The notes under the pieces: model-generated
Databases searched by the model: none
What the model was told of the DNA's origin: nothing
The model's input: the letters and a program-made list of their open reading frames with translations, nothing else
Source: Astropecten irregularis
Lineage: Eukaryota; Echinodermata; Asteroidea; Paxillosida; Astropectinidae
Reading direction: 5' to 3'
Assembly (NCBI GenBank): GCA_963971285.1
Contig: OZ020254.1
Span: 868,001-932,000 of the forward strand
DNA length: 64,000 nucleotides
In this document: positions 20,208 to 32,240 of the stretch, piece after piece
Layout: the number at the start of each line of letters is the position of its first letter
How positions within the stretch are numbered: the stretch's first letter is position 1
Translations under genes and position numbers: made by a program

Positions 20208-21574
20208 TCTGTGACTCTTTGTTGGAATTTGTACAGATTTACAACCTTCTGGTGCTTTCAGTACATTAAGAAAACTCCTAAACTTTCTTGTTGCATTCAA
20301 GTACTCTCTCACCCTACCTCAATATGATTTCCTTGTGGAATGGCAGCCAACTTCAGCTCATTTTTTAACACTGCATACCTCAATGCAGTGAAACTGGAAA
20401 TGTATGTGACGCACAGAACACTTAGTGAACAGAAGATACAAATTAAAGTCTTGTGCACAGCCACAAGGCAAAATTGATGGACACCGTATGAAACATGACA
20501 TTTGCAGCAATAATATGAATGTGTTCTATTTGTCAATGAATCACGCAAAGTTAATAGATGTAAACAATTGTTTGGATTACCAATGTAAAATCTGTATTCT
20601 TCAAAATGAAATGGCAATATGCTGCGTAGATCTTTCTATCTACTCGGAGGAAAGGAAAATTGGTGAAGTTATTTGTAACGAAGATCTGCATAGGTCATTT
20701 CCTGCCAAGTTGTGACATAATTTGTAGCTTTGTAAAACTAGTTCTGCATTTCAGTTATCCCAAACCTAATGAGTATCATTGCATAGTCCTATCGATTTGT
20801 TTCATTCATATTTGTAGAACAGTTGCACATTATGTATCAGTGTTTGGGGTATTACATGGACGCCGTTCAAATTATGCCACAACTCGGTAGAATGACCTAT
20901 AAATATGTGTATGTTGTTGTTCATGCAGTGTTGTGTAACGCTATCTAAGTACATTTTGCAGGTACGTTAAATACAGTTACTGAATAAAACTGGTTTTATT
21001 TTAATGTATGAATCTGTGTATGTGTGCCGTCAATTTGCATCATCTTGTCAATTTTCACCATTATGTTTCATTTTATTCTTATGAGGATTAAAGTCACATA
21101 TGGAGAACACTGGTCATGGATGATAACATTATACCAATTCCGTGCAGAAATATAAATAGACCAAATCATCTATCTGGAACACTCATTTTCAAACTATTTT
21201 GAAAGGGGAGTAATTTATTCACTCCAGAAACAGACAACCAATATCTCAGACCGGACAAGCCACTCGTGTCGAAGTTGCCGGCAATTTCACAGTTGACTTA
21301 AAAACGACCTGACAATAATCACACACTCAATGATACTTACTGTACAAATCTTACGTCATTTCTAATACATCATCTAATGGTTGATAAATGATTCTGCTAT
21401 GATCATGACATGCCCAGTCCTGAACAGAAATTAGAGTAATATGGTAATAAAACAAGAAATTAGTCATGAGACATGGTGATTATACAGGGATTATATTAAG
21501 GCAATTAACTGTCATGCACTCTCAGTAAGGGTGAGAAAGGTTCAGAACTATATATACAACTGAATGGTCTGCTT

Positions 21575-21917
21575 TAAAGGTAATTTCATACTTTGGTTTT
21601 TGTCAAAGAAATGCAGATTCATGGGAAAAAAATATTTAGAAAGATACAGTAACAGTTATCTGAGTCTGACCCACTTTTTGAGAAAACAGTGAAATGCACT
21701 CAAGGTATTCTCAAATCTATTCGGCACAGGAGTTTTGATTTCCCCCCCGAGGTTAAAACTGTTTTTGGTCTTTGGTTGTAGTACAGCATTTCAGGTAGAA
21801 CAATGTTAATAGTATGTTTTTAGTTTCTACCGTCACCATCTCTATACCGTGTAATTGTTATGAGTAAACTCTGCAAAGATTTCTATTTTGGTATGAAATC
21901 AAAGTATGATACCTTTA
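21575..21917. repeat. MITE family C, copy 2
   Basis: Starts TTTAAAGGTAATTTCATAC and ends AAAGTATGATACCTTTAAG. Interior CCACTTTTTGAGAAAACAGT and TTTCTACCGTCACCATC match the family. Opposite orientation to copy 1. Confidence 0.85.
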
Positions 21918-22228
21918 AGCTAAATGCCCATAGAGGCCCCCATAGACTCTAAGCCAGAAGTTCAACACTGTTTACATTCAAAGAAAAATATTTCATGCAA
22001 AATACAATTCCAGCTGTATACATTGATTCTTCACTGAATCTATCTCAATCATTTATAAAATAAAATGATACAGACAAGTTGGATGATAAGGGCGGCAAGT
22101 TTTATCAATGAAATCAGTCCAGTAAAATGATTTTCTGACATGTCCAATACAACCTGAATGACAAGAGAAATGTATGTGCATGAAACAGTTATACCTCTAT
22201 TACTTGTACCACTTTCCTAGCTATTGCT

Positions 22229-22599
22229 TAAAGGTAGTATCATACTTTGATTTTTGTCAAAGAAATGCAGATTTAAGGACAAAAATATCAAGGAAGATAC
22301 AAGAAAGTAACAGTCATCTGTGAAATTTTCAGTCCCATATACGGTGCCCACTTTTTGAGAAAACAGTGAAAAACGGCCAAAGTATTTTTAAAAATCTTTT
22401 CACCATATTTTTTATCTTTAAAAGATAAAAAAAAATTATGTCATTAGTTTTTACTCTTTTCTGGATAAATACAGCATTTTAGGAAGAAAAATGTTAACGG
22501 TATGTTTCTACCACCACCATCTTTATACCCTGTAAGTTACAGGTAAATCTGTGAAGATTTCTGTTTCGGTATGCTACCAAAGTATGATACTACCTTTAA
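22229..22599. repeat. MITE family C, copy 3
   Basis: TTAAAGGTAGTATCATACTT at the left, AAGTATGATACTACCTTTAA at the right, with TTAA at both edges. The best preserved copy in the window. Confidence 0.9.
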
Positions 22600-22938
22600 G
22601 ATACTGTATGATTGTCCTTTACCAACTGTAACTGTAAATCAAGCACAATAAACACAGCTTTATCATAGAATCAGAATTCACAGCAATAACATTGTACACT
22701 TCTATTTGAAATGTGTTCAAATGTTTGCAAACACTTGTTTGTGTCCGATATATTTCAAAATTGCACCCCAATTTCCAATTTGCAATTATATATATAAGGC
22801 TTTGGCATTCCGCAGAGGAGAAAATCAATCCAGAAGTTTGAATATATCACCATTACAGTTGGAAATGTTATTCCCAACAGTTTACACTTCAAATTAAGAG
22901 TTCAACAAAAATCCAAAACATAATAATCCTCTAATACC

Positions 22939-23295
22939 TAAAGGTACTACTTTATTATGCCGAAACAGAAATCTTCACAGGTTTCCCTGTAACTTACAGG
23001 GTATGGAGACTTTGGTTATGGCGAAACATACCGTTCAAATTTTTCTGCCCGAAATGCTGTATTTATCGAGAAAATAGTAAAACCGTTGACCAAAAACAAT
23101 TTTGATCTTTTAAAGATAAAAAATAACGGTGAAAAGGTTTAAAAGATACTTTAGATGTTTTTCACCGTTTTCTCAAAAAGTGGGCACCGTATGAGACTGA
23201 AAATTTCATAGATGACTGTTACTGTATCTTCCTTGATTGTTTTGCCCATGAATCTGTATTTCTTTGACAAAAAAAAAGTATGATATCACCTTTAA
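22939..23295. repeat. MITE family C, copy 4 (inverted relative to copy 3)
   Basis: Starts TAAAGGTACTACTTTATTAT and ends AAGTATGATATCACCTTTAA. The interior runs in the opposite order to copy 3, 340 bp away, so the two form a long inverted pair. Confidence 0.87.
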
Positions 23296-23714
23296 AGCAC
23301 AATTATAAAGGGATGTTTGTTTATTTTGCTGCTGATCTTCATCGCCATAATTGATCTTGCAATTTCCACTTTCCCATACCGCTGCTAAAATGCGATCCAG
23401 AGCAGGCCGTTTGCACGCCGGATCACTGATTGTGTTCCTGATACAAACAAGCCTTATGATTATTTATTAATTGCCACCCTAAACATCAACCATGAAAACA
23501 TCACACTGATAATTTGTATTGCATCAGTGCGTGGCGATCTACATGATACGGTCTACTTTTCAAGATGTTTATTTCTCAAACTCATTACAAGGATCTCTAA
23601 CCCTGAATTCAGCCAAAGATAAACCACTTTATTTATAGTGAAAGCATCATGATGTCTGATCATGAGCTGGGATGATAAGAGAGGTTATTATAGGTAAAAT
23701 CCGATGGATGACCA

Positions 23715-24098
23715 TTAAAGGGATTGCATACGTTTGGTAATTTGAGCCTATTGTTTGTTTCAAACCAATATAATTGCATATATATACCATAAAACTAACC
23801 TGTGAAAGTTTCAATTCAAAAGGTGGTAGCGTTTGTGAGGTTTTGGCGACAAACTAGACCGGTTATTTAACGCCAGATAACAGTTAGTCAATAGCTGAGA
23901 AGCGTTACGGCCATAACGCTTCTCAGATTCATAATTTTTGGAGATAAAAAGTGACATATTTTTCCATAACCGCGGTACTTCGAATTGAACGTTTCTCAAT
24001 ATGCATTATACTATCCAAAGCAGCTGTACTTCTCACCAAGTAAGTTTTTATTGCCATAAATTTTCAGAGTCATTACCAAACGTATGCAATGCCTTTAA
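23715..24098. repeat. TTAA-bounded MITE, family J
   Basis: TTAAAGGGATTGCATACGTT at the left and AACGTATGCAATGCCTTTAA at the right form inverted repeats of about 27 bp including TTTGGTAAT. Both edges are TTAA. The interior holds a perfect 13-bp-arm hairpin at 23895-23926 (CTGAGAAGCGTTA / TAACGCTTCTCAG). Only one copy in the window. Confidence 0.8.
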
Positions 24099-24527
24099 CG
24101 TTTTAAATAATAGCTGTGTCCATCAGCCACATATATACTACACTTGCAATTAGCAACCAAAATGAGATTACATGGACAACATCAGTCATGTATGCAGTAC
24201 TTCTTGTATGGTTTCTGAGTTACAATGTCATTATGAGAATGAGGGACAATAATTATCAGAGGCTTCTCTGGACATTGATAAATTCCTGGCCGTGTGACTT
24301 TTTGACCCTGTCAAGTCTGTAGGCCACCTTGCGCAGATATGTCATGTGTAATTCACAGCATCATATGGAAGTTCTGGAATGGACTGATGATGAGACAAAA
24401 GTAGGTTTAGGAAGCACAGCAAAGTTTGCATTCAGTAGGTTGGAAAAACTTCATTAATGTGTGTTTTATACAAGTAATAAACTGCTGCAAACTGCTCATC
24501 AGCCAAAATAACCTGAAATATATCAAA

Positions 24528-24644
24528 TGCTTAGAGTTAGGAGGGCCTGACACATTTCGATCCTAGCAGGATCTTTCTCAAAGGCTATCAGAAAGATCCT
24601 GCTAGGATCGAAACGCGTCAGGGCCTCCTAACTCTAAGCATTTG
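24528..24644. repeat. Fold-back family E, copy 2
   Basis: AAATGCTTAGAGTTAGGAGG...TTTCGATCCTAGCAGGATC is mirrored as GATCCTGCTAGGATCGAAAC...CCTCCTAACTCTAAGCATTT. It is flanked by TTTTATACAAGT on both sides. Confidence 0.85.
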
Positions 24645-24934
24645 TTTTATACAAGTTAATAACAACAAGAAGTTGAAGTAAATCTGTACATACCAAGGCC
24701 CGATAATTGGACGACAGCTTGATCAAAAAGGGACGGTTCTTGCATTTCACCAGTGTGGGACATCGGTAAACGTGTTGTTCTGGACATCTTTTTAATTTTC
24801 TGCTTATCAATAATGTACTCACATTTGGACAAAGTCACACTAACTGTTACGGCGAAAAAGAAAGACTAGCTGTATTCCTCCATGGTGTACCAGTAATGGA
24901 ACATCATCATGTTCACTGCATTTTGTTGAGCCTG

Positions 24935-25081
24935 GAAGCCAATGTGTTTCCTTTGCTGATAGAGCATAACGGCCCCAGACTCTGGAACAAACTCCCAGAG
25001 TACATCAGAGTCACCACCTCATTTCACACATTCAAGACACTCCTGAAAGCTCATCTGTTTCAGGAGGTGTACCATCAATAA
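24935..25081 (+). pseudogene. Non-LTR retrotransposon ORF2 C-terminal remnant
   Basis: The plus frame reads GPRLWNKLPEYIRVTTSFHT, then FKTLLKAHLF and a stop (TAA at 25079-25081). The G-P/x-LWN-LP-IR...F+..LK..LF pattern is the well-known tail at the end of ORF2 proteins of CR1/RTE-type LINEs. The rest of the element is missing or unrecognisable. Confidence 0.72.
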
Positions 25082-25247
25082 CTTGTCTTCTTTTTGTGCC
25101 TCAGCGTCTAATAGAGCAAACTTTTTTATTTTGGCGTTTTATAAATGTCTTTTGATTGAATGATTGTTTATGGTTGATTGTCTCAGCTGTATGTAATTCA
25201 AGGCTAAGACCAAGATTCTACCCAAGATCCTAAAACTCTGTCTTAGG

Positions 25248-25606
25248 TCAAGGTTTACTGTATCATACTTTGGTTGTTGTCAAAGAAGTACAGATTCATA
25301 GGCAAAAATATCAAGGAAGATCAATCAGTCATATGTGAAATACGGTCCCATACGTTACCCACTTTTGAGAAAATCGTGAAAAACGGCCACAGTATTTCTT
25401 AAGTCTTTTCTCTTTTATTATTGATCTTTTAAAAAATCTAAAAGATTTTCGGTCGTTGTTTTACTAATTTCTGGATAAATACACCATTTCAGGCAGAAAC
25501 ATTTTAACGGTATGTTTCTACCACCACCATCTTCATACCTTGTAAACTTTACGAAAATCTGTGAACATTTCTGTTTAGGTGTCTTACCAGAGTATACTAC
25601 CTTCAA
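25248..25606. repeat. MITE family C, copy 5 (diverged)
   Basis: TATCATACTTTGGTTGTTGT near the left, CAGAGTATACTACCTTCAAG at the right. The interior AAAAACGGCCACAGTATTTC and TCTACCACCACCATCTTC match the family. It abuts a family B copy. Confidence 0.8.
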
Positions 25607-25800
25607 GCGCAAAAATTGCTTACGCATGAAAAGTCTTCCTTGATCAAACAACATTACCAACCATGAATTTTGATGTGATGTATACTGCTTCTGACTTGTA
25701 TTCGGCCATTGTTTGTTGAGCATAACATTCACAAGGAGTTTTGCCTGGCATACTGATTCTTTTTGGTGCTCATGATCAAGCAGCTCTATGAAATTGGGCC
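25606..25800. repeat. MITE family B, copy 3 (left end truncated)
   Basis: CTTACGCATGAAAAGTCTTC through AGCAGCTCTATGAAATTGGG. The left TIR is missing where it meets family C copy 5, suggesting one inserted into or replaced the end of the other. Confidence 0.8.
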
Positions 25801-25965
25801 CTGATCTCGGTGCTGGCAATGCTGTCATACAGCTATTGGCCAAGACAAGAACAATCAGTCACTCCATTGTCTTAGCAGGCCTTTGACCTACATATTACAT
25901 GGTCCTGTAAAGAGAAAGGCAATAGCATAGCCCCTACATTACAGCCGACTTCATCTTTATGAACA

Positions 25966-26085
25966 GGGCCAATTTCACCAAAACCCATCATATGATGCAT
26001 TGCAGCCCTGGGTAGGGTACAATTTGTTATCCTTCGTAACTCGAGTTTAAAGTTACAATCAATCATAGGGCTTTGTGAAATCGAC
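25966..26085. repeat. Fold-back family A, copy 5
   Basis: GGGCCAATTTCACCAAAACC at the left, GGGCTTTGTGAAATCGAC at the right, with TGATGCATTGCAGCCCTGGG inside. Confidence 0.78.
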
Positions 26086-29000
26086 GCTTGGTATCATTCT
26101 GTGGTTGTGGTAGTTGTTGTCTTTTCCACAAAGTATCTTTCAAAGGAGGTCAAACAAAACAAAAGGACACAGGTGACAACTATTTTATACTTTTGTTTAC
26201 AAATTATACCTTTTTTATTTGCTTTATTCCCCCGTCATTCTACAAAAACCAGTGTTTTGGGAAAAAATTGCTTAATATTATACTTTCTCCCTGTCATAAG
26301 CTGTCTACACCTAGGACAATGCACATAGTTTCCACTATGGCTATAAACTACAATTTCACAGTGTAAAACCAAATGCAACCGATAAGTTCCATTAATTCTC
26401 GTTTGCTTGTCAGGTTGTTCTTTATTTTGTACATTATGTAAATAACAACCTGAATCCAATGGGTTCTAAGCAGCTTCACCTTGTGTTGGTTGGATTCTGT
26501 TACTTTTAATGCCTGTCTAACTCATATATTTTTAAAACCCAAATATCATATATGTTTATACACTCCTCTCCATTTTTTTTTGTTTTTCCTATTTCATTAC
26601 ATCTACCATTCTAATTGCTACTTTTGTTTGTCCCCTTTATTACTAAATTCTCCCAATCTACCATTCAAAAAGCACACCCACCCTTAAAATATTTCACATT
26701 ATGTATAATATCTTTCTTTAAACGTCCACCCACTGTGATTCAACACAGTTCGGCTTAATGAACACAGACAAACACTGGGTACGTTCACATGTACTTTTTT
26801 TTGTTTCATTACTATAATTATCCAACTACATAAACATTTATACAAAAAAAAATAACAAATAATAACAAATATATAAAAAATGGCTACCGAGGGTCTTGTC
26901 ACATGTATCGCTATTAAACATGAATAGAAATACGTGATCACTCCCTTTGCCACTTTTCAACGAGACAACAAAAATCAGTTTGGATGCTAGAGGGCGCTTT
27001 ACCGTTCTTCAACGAAACGAGAGAACAAAAATAAAGTTGCGACACTTTCATCCACTTGCGCGATTTTGATTGGCTACCAAGAATTGGCAAGAGGGGTCGA
27101 CGCCCTCTAGCAAACGATGCAATTTCAACTATCACAATGACTGTTTACCGACTGTAATTACTTTTCCAATGACCTACAACGACACTGATTTTTCTAAAGA
27201 CGCAATTCTCCCAATTACCCATTCCTCCACAGAGAGAGAGAGTGAAATAAGAACAAAGAAAACCAAAGAAGGGCCAGCTCCACCACGTGAACATTCAAAT
27301 GTTTCTTCTTCTTCTTCATCTTACAAACAAAAAACCCCAAAGAATTTAGGTAGCATCATTCACATCACCCACACGTTCATGTTCATTGTTCGCACTGTTT
27401 CATCCCAAGCACATACTCAGAACCACTCAAGAAAAATATGTCATCCGTCCTTAAGAGATGCTTATTGGTATATTTAGTAAACACACAGTCAACAGTATAA
27501 AATGCATGTGTAGAAAATTGAAAACTATTGATGCATATTGGTATAAGAACGTAACTGAAAAAGCTAAACACAGATCACGGTGGCAGAGCTGGCCGATGTA
27601 TATGCCCATTCTCTTAATCAAAACAAATAACAAAAACAATAATAACAACAAATGGACACCAGGTAACTTAAGACTGGGTAAAATTACAATTCATCTCAAG
27701 TTTTTCTTCTCATTTTTTTGTTTTGTTTGTTTGTTTTTGTACAAAGTGTAGATTTTACCCGCAACGACCACATTTGGTGTTTTTCCTACGAAACACATAG
27801 TCCCAATCAGTATTTTCTTGTCTTCTACGCCTGATAATTTAAAAAACTGTGTACAACACTTTTTTTCTGAAATGTTCTATTTCACAAGAAGCCTTGTTGG
27901 TCAGGTTTCATACAAAGTACTTGCCACGCACCGGGCTCTCCACTAGTATGCTGTCAATTGTTCCACCTTGTCAAAAAGGTAAACTACAATCCAACATTCT
28001 AAAAAAAATATCCCAAAACACACAGCACACAACGATTGGACAGTATACAATGATTACAGTACACATGATATAGGAGTTTCGCTCTGCTGTCCAAAATGAA
28101 TCCTATCCCAGAGTTTTAGAACAAGATTTAGAAATAGATGCAAACGTAGAAATCAAAAGCCCAACATTATGCCAAAAAGCACCAGTAGAAATGATGGCGG
28201 ATGAATACAAAAAAACAAAAAAAATCCATCCTCTACAATCATTTTAAATTGCTGCTTTTTTCTTTTTAGTTCTTTTAATCATTATTTCTTAAACAGCTTT
28301 TTTGATTAATGATAAAAAAACAATGCTTATACAGCACATTCACAGAGCTTTATGAGACCACTGACTGTAACTTGCAATACGATCAATCGGCAAAAAACCG
28401 AAAGAAAAAGAGAGAAACACTGGTCCCAATTGTCACAAGAACGTCGTGCAGACTATGGCAGTTAGCGAACATTAATTACCAAATTCACAAATATTCAGCA
28501 GCATTCTTCAAGAAAATTAGTATCCGTCAAAATGCAGGTCTGGAGACCAGTCATCTTCAAAGATTCCCGCAATCAACGTATTGGAGTTCATTAATACCCC
28601 CCCCCCCCTCCAAATAAAACCCCCAGAAAACCAAAAAGACGGAGGAGAAATGCTCTTGAGATTTGTAAGACGGTCGAAATTGCAAACATGGAACGCCACT
28701 CATTTGCAGAATCCGCTGCAGCATTAATATGTTTCTCAGGGTCAATTTAAAAACAAAACGAGTTCCTACGACAGTCATGAAATACGCGACGTGATTCTCA
28801 ATCATCCTATTGAACTAGAATCAGCACAAATAAGACTCCGAGTACCGTCTTCACATATATATATATACACAAGGTGAAAAGAATGATCTCAATCTATCGG
28901 TTTCTCCTTCAAGTGGTAAGCTTACACTTCTGTTGAACGGGGAAACAAAAACAGTTGGGGACTACTACTACGTCTACTACTAACATACTAGTATTTGATG

Positions 29001-29150
29001 GATATGTGTCTACATATTTACAATGGACAATGTAACTAGAACAATGCACACGACCGTGCGATTCAAAGAAAATTCATTTGTTTTTCTTCAGTGGACTTCA
29101 AATTTAGGACGGCCCTCGTGTTTTCTACCGAGGCTAAGTCTGCTCTGACT

Positions 29151-29350
29151 GGGTGTCAGGCTAGGCTTGGGATTTATTTTGCTAGTGCCATTTTGTGTCC
29201 TCAATGAAGGGCTTGAGATACAGGGGACGATGTTGGAACCCTTTCTCCAGCTTCGTCATGTGGCCCAATCCCTTCACTTTGTGGGCCTCAAATGGCGGTA
29301 GTAAAGTAAGTCCAAGGCGTAGCCTAAAGCCTGGTTTCATAAATGCCCTT
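29151..29350. repeat. Fold-back family G, copy 2
   Basis: TCAGGCTAGGCTTGGGATTT...GCCATTTTGTGTCCTC and the mirrored GTGGGCCTCAAATGGCGG...GCGTAGCCTAAAGCCTGG. Same ends as the copy at 5969. Confidence 0.72.
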
Positions 29351-29561
29351 CGATTTTTTTCAATTTTGTTCTGGGTACCCTGGTAACATAGCCAGGGCAG
29401 TGGCTTAAGCTAAACCAGATGGGAAGTGAAATTTCCATCCCGAGTTATAAGCCACACAAAACCCAAACAAAAACAAAAATATGATTTTCAGAGGCTTCCA
29501 AAATATCTTGCTTGATACAACAGACTACCTGACGAACCCCCAAGTATTTTAATTTTTATTA

Positions 29562-29606
29562 TTTTTTTGTATTTATTTATTTATTTATTTATCTATTTAT
29601 TTAATT
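29562..29606 (-). promoter_or_regulatory. Candidate polyadenylation signal cluster for the TIA1-like gene
   Basis: The plus strand reads repeated TTTATT, so the minus strand carries several overlapping AATAAA hexamers about 2.65 kb past the stop codon. This may be only a microsatellite, and no downstream GU-rich element was assessed. Confidence 0.25.
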
Positions 29607-31448
29607 CATTTTTTTTTTGCCAAGCAAAACATATCTTAGTACTATTCACAACCAAACATGTGGAATTTTGGCTGACAACCTATTTATATATAAAGCAAGA
29701 CTACTCATGTGGTCTACTCTGGTAAACACATTTCAAGTAATCTGTTCCTATGGATACTAAATTCAGGAGTAACCTAACAAAACAGCTAAAATTTGGGGAA
29801 AAAAGGTATACTTTCCTTCTTACTGACACTAGATAAAGCACATCCATTGCTAAATTGACAATTATCCGTTTCTCGTTAAAAGTTGTGCAGCATGAAAAAT
29901 AAGACATAGACTTAGTAGGGGGGTGGCAAAGAAAAAAACACACAAGGCACTAAATGATGCATTCTGTTTTAGATTTTTTTTGTTTAAGATTTTTTTGTTT
30001 TGTTTTACCCTAAGAGACAATTAACACTACGTCTCTTTTTCTGTAAACAGATACTGAGGTCCATGCGGTGAAACATCTCAAAAAGGTTGACTTATTTTTA
30101 TAAGCATGCTTATGAAACCAGTTCACGTACAAAAAGGATATTTCACAAACCGAGGATAATTACCAAAAAACACGGGATCAGCAAAAAATGCCTGTGAATT
30201 TGTTTTTTCTTTTGAATTTACGGACAGTCAAATCAATAAGAACATAGTCTATCTACTGTTACACAACTTAAACACTGTTACATTCTGGGCTCTCTATCTA
30301 CACATATCCCGTGAAAATCTACAACATGCCTCATTTTGTACGAGCAATCTTGACATAGGCATGATATGTGTTCCAGTATTCAGTGTCAAGTAGTCAATAA
30401 TGGCTGTTGCAATTGACGTAACACGATAAAGGCCTGTTTTTCTTGTTACGATAGCATAGAAACGCGTCCATATAATGAGTCGTATCCTTTTTTTGCTGTT
30501 TAATTTTGGAAATGACAACTGAGTTTATTGGACAGCAATGAATTTCACTCTTACAAGGTTGAGAAGACAAGCCAATAATTCTATGTGGCGGCCATCTTGG
30601 GACCCAGAACAGGGCTGCAGTTTAGTCACAAAAAGACTGGTGTATATAAAATGCTGTCCTGTTTAGTTTGACACACTACCTTCAGGAAATCCAATCCTGA
30701 AAATGACATAAGCATCAAGAACACAGCATGCAAACGCCAGTGGGGATAAAAATGGGACGTCCAGAAATCAGCAAACATAATTCCCAATCACTGCCCCCCC
30801 CCTCCCAAACCTTGACTCATAGGAATACACTAACACACATGATGACTATCAACTGGTTATAACATAATCAAATATTGCTGGAATAAAAGGACTTCTAAAT
30901 ACCAAATTAAATCAGGGTCGGGTTGTTTTTTGTTTGTAATTATTTCTTTCGCAGGTAGCGTGGAATGTACCAACTGTTATTAACACTAAAGAACAGTTAA
31001 ACAGAATGACCAACGATGACCATTATTACACAGAGTGACCAGAGATGACCGTCATACACTGGTCAGAGGTTATGCCTGACCAATACTTGTTAAATTACAA
31101 CGCAATCGCCAGTACCCATTGTATTTTCTCTAAAACAGTTTGTACACATTATAATATACATCAGAATGTGGGCGAACTTTCCCCCCACACTACATGTACA
31201 TATGACCCACCACCCACAACCAATTACATTTTCTTACTATTTTTTTTTTATCTTAATACTAAACATTATTTCTTTTATACAATAGTTGACGCTCTCTTCC
31301 TCACCTTAATTTGACTGTTTACTTGGCGTTTGTATCTTCTTCTTTTTTTCTTTTTGTTTTAATCCCTCCCACCTCCCACACCATTTAACAAATTATCCAG
31401 CCAATGTTTAATCATTCATTTTTAAAGACATTGGCTCAGGCCCCAACA

Positions 31449-31556
31449 GCCAATCAAATTGCTTGTGACAAGGCTCAAGTCTCGACACAGCCAATCAAAT
31501 TGCTTGTGACAAGACTCAAGTCTCGACACAGCCAATCAAATTGCTTGTGACAAGCC
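31449..31556. repeat. 41-bp direct repeat with CCAAT motif
   Basis: GCCAATCAAATTGCTTGTGA followed by CAAGGCTCAAGTCTCGACACA begins at 31449, 31490 and 31531, giving about 2.6 nearly identical copies. A further GACCAATCACAGG follows at about 31562. Confidence 0.88.
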
Positions 31557-32129
31557 ATCACTGACCAATCACAGGTGGACTAGGGACGTCGTTATGAGGA
31601 GACCGGGGCAGGTTGTTTGGTCACACTCTTAGTGAGTCGAGTGACGGGCCGTCATGATGCAACATCTGATAGTGTATGTGATCGGGAAGAAGATTGAGTC
31701 TTTAGGTCTCAGTCCATGGACAATGAGATGCTCAATTCAATCTCCTCTAGTGGATACCACCAAGTGATGTACATCATAATGATCATATAACATATGCCAT
31801 ACAATACTCTGTCCATACCAAGTCCATTACTTCTATGTATGTCCTTCAATCTGGTCATTTACACACGATGCTTGTATGATATCATATGGTCATAACATAA
31901 GGCATTCATACTCTCTGTAACCACACTGAGGGTCACAATTACCGTGTAGTCTGACAATTCGGTGTCAACATACGCCCAAGACACAAACAGAAAGCAAGCG
32001 TCCAAATGACACTCCCAAATGCAGCAGCTCCCCTTCCAAAGCCAATATCAAAAGTTCAGTCTCCCGCACGCACTCCTTCAGCGAGATGGGGGGTGTCTTG
32101 TGGGTCTGAGGGGAGAATCCTGCCCCCCG

Positions 32130-32240
32130 CTCAAACCCCAAGTTGGGGAAGGGTGGGTGGGTGTTTGGGGATGGGGCTAAGGGGATGCGAGGGTTGAGGT
32201 GGGGGGAAGGAGGGTGGATGGGAGAAGGAGGGGGTTTGGT
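32130..32240. repeat. G-rich tract immediately after the TIA1-like stop
   Basis: The plus strand has many GGGTGGGTGGGTG, GGGGATGGGG and GGTGGGGGGAAGG runs starting about 15 bp beyond the stop codon. The mRNA strand is correspondingly C-rich (CCACCC, CCCCATCCCC). Open plus-strand frames are compositional. Confidence 0.65.

Larger units (their letters stand above)
15702..21000 (+). other. SFXN downstream region, probable long 3' UTR
   Basis: No conserved coding sequence. It contains repeats listed separately (17149-19017, 19857, 19969). A plausible cleavage signal is AATAAA at 20983-20988 followed by a TTTTATTTTAATG stretch. If used, the SFXN mRNA would have a 3' UTR of about 5.3 kb. Earlier ends cannot be excluded, and no strong AATAAA is seen immediately after the stop. 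Confidence 0.45.
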
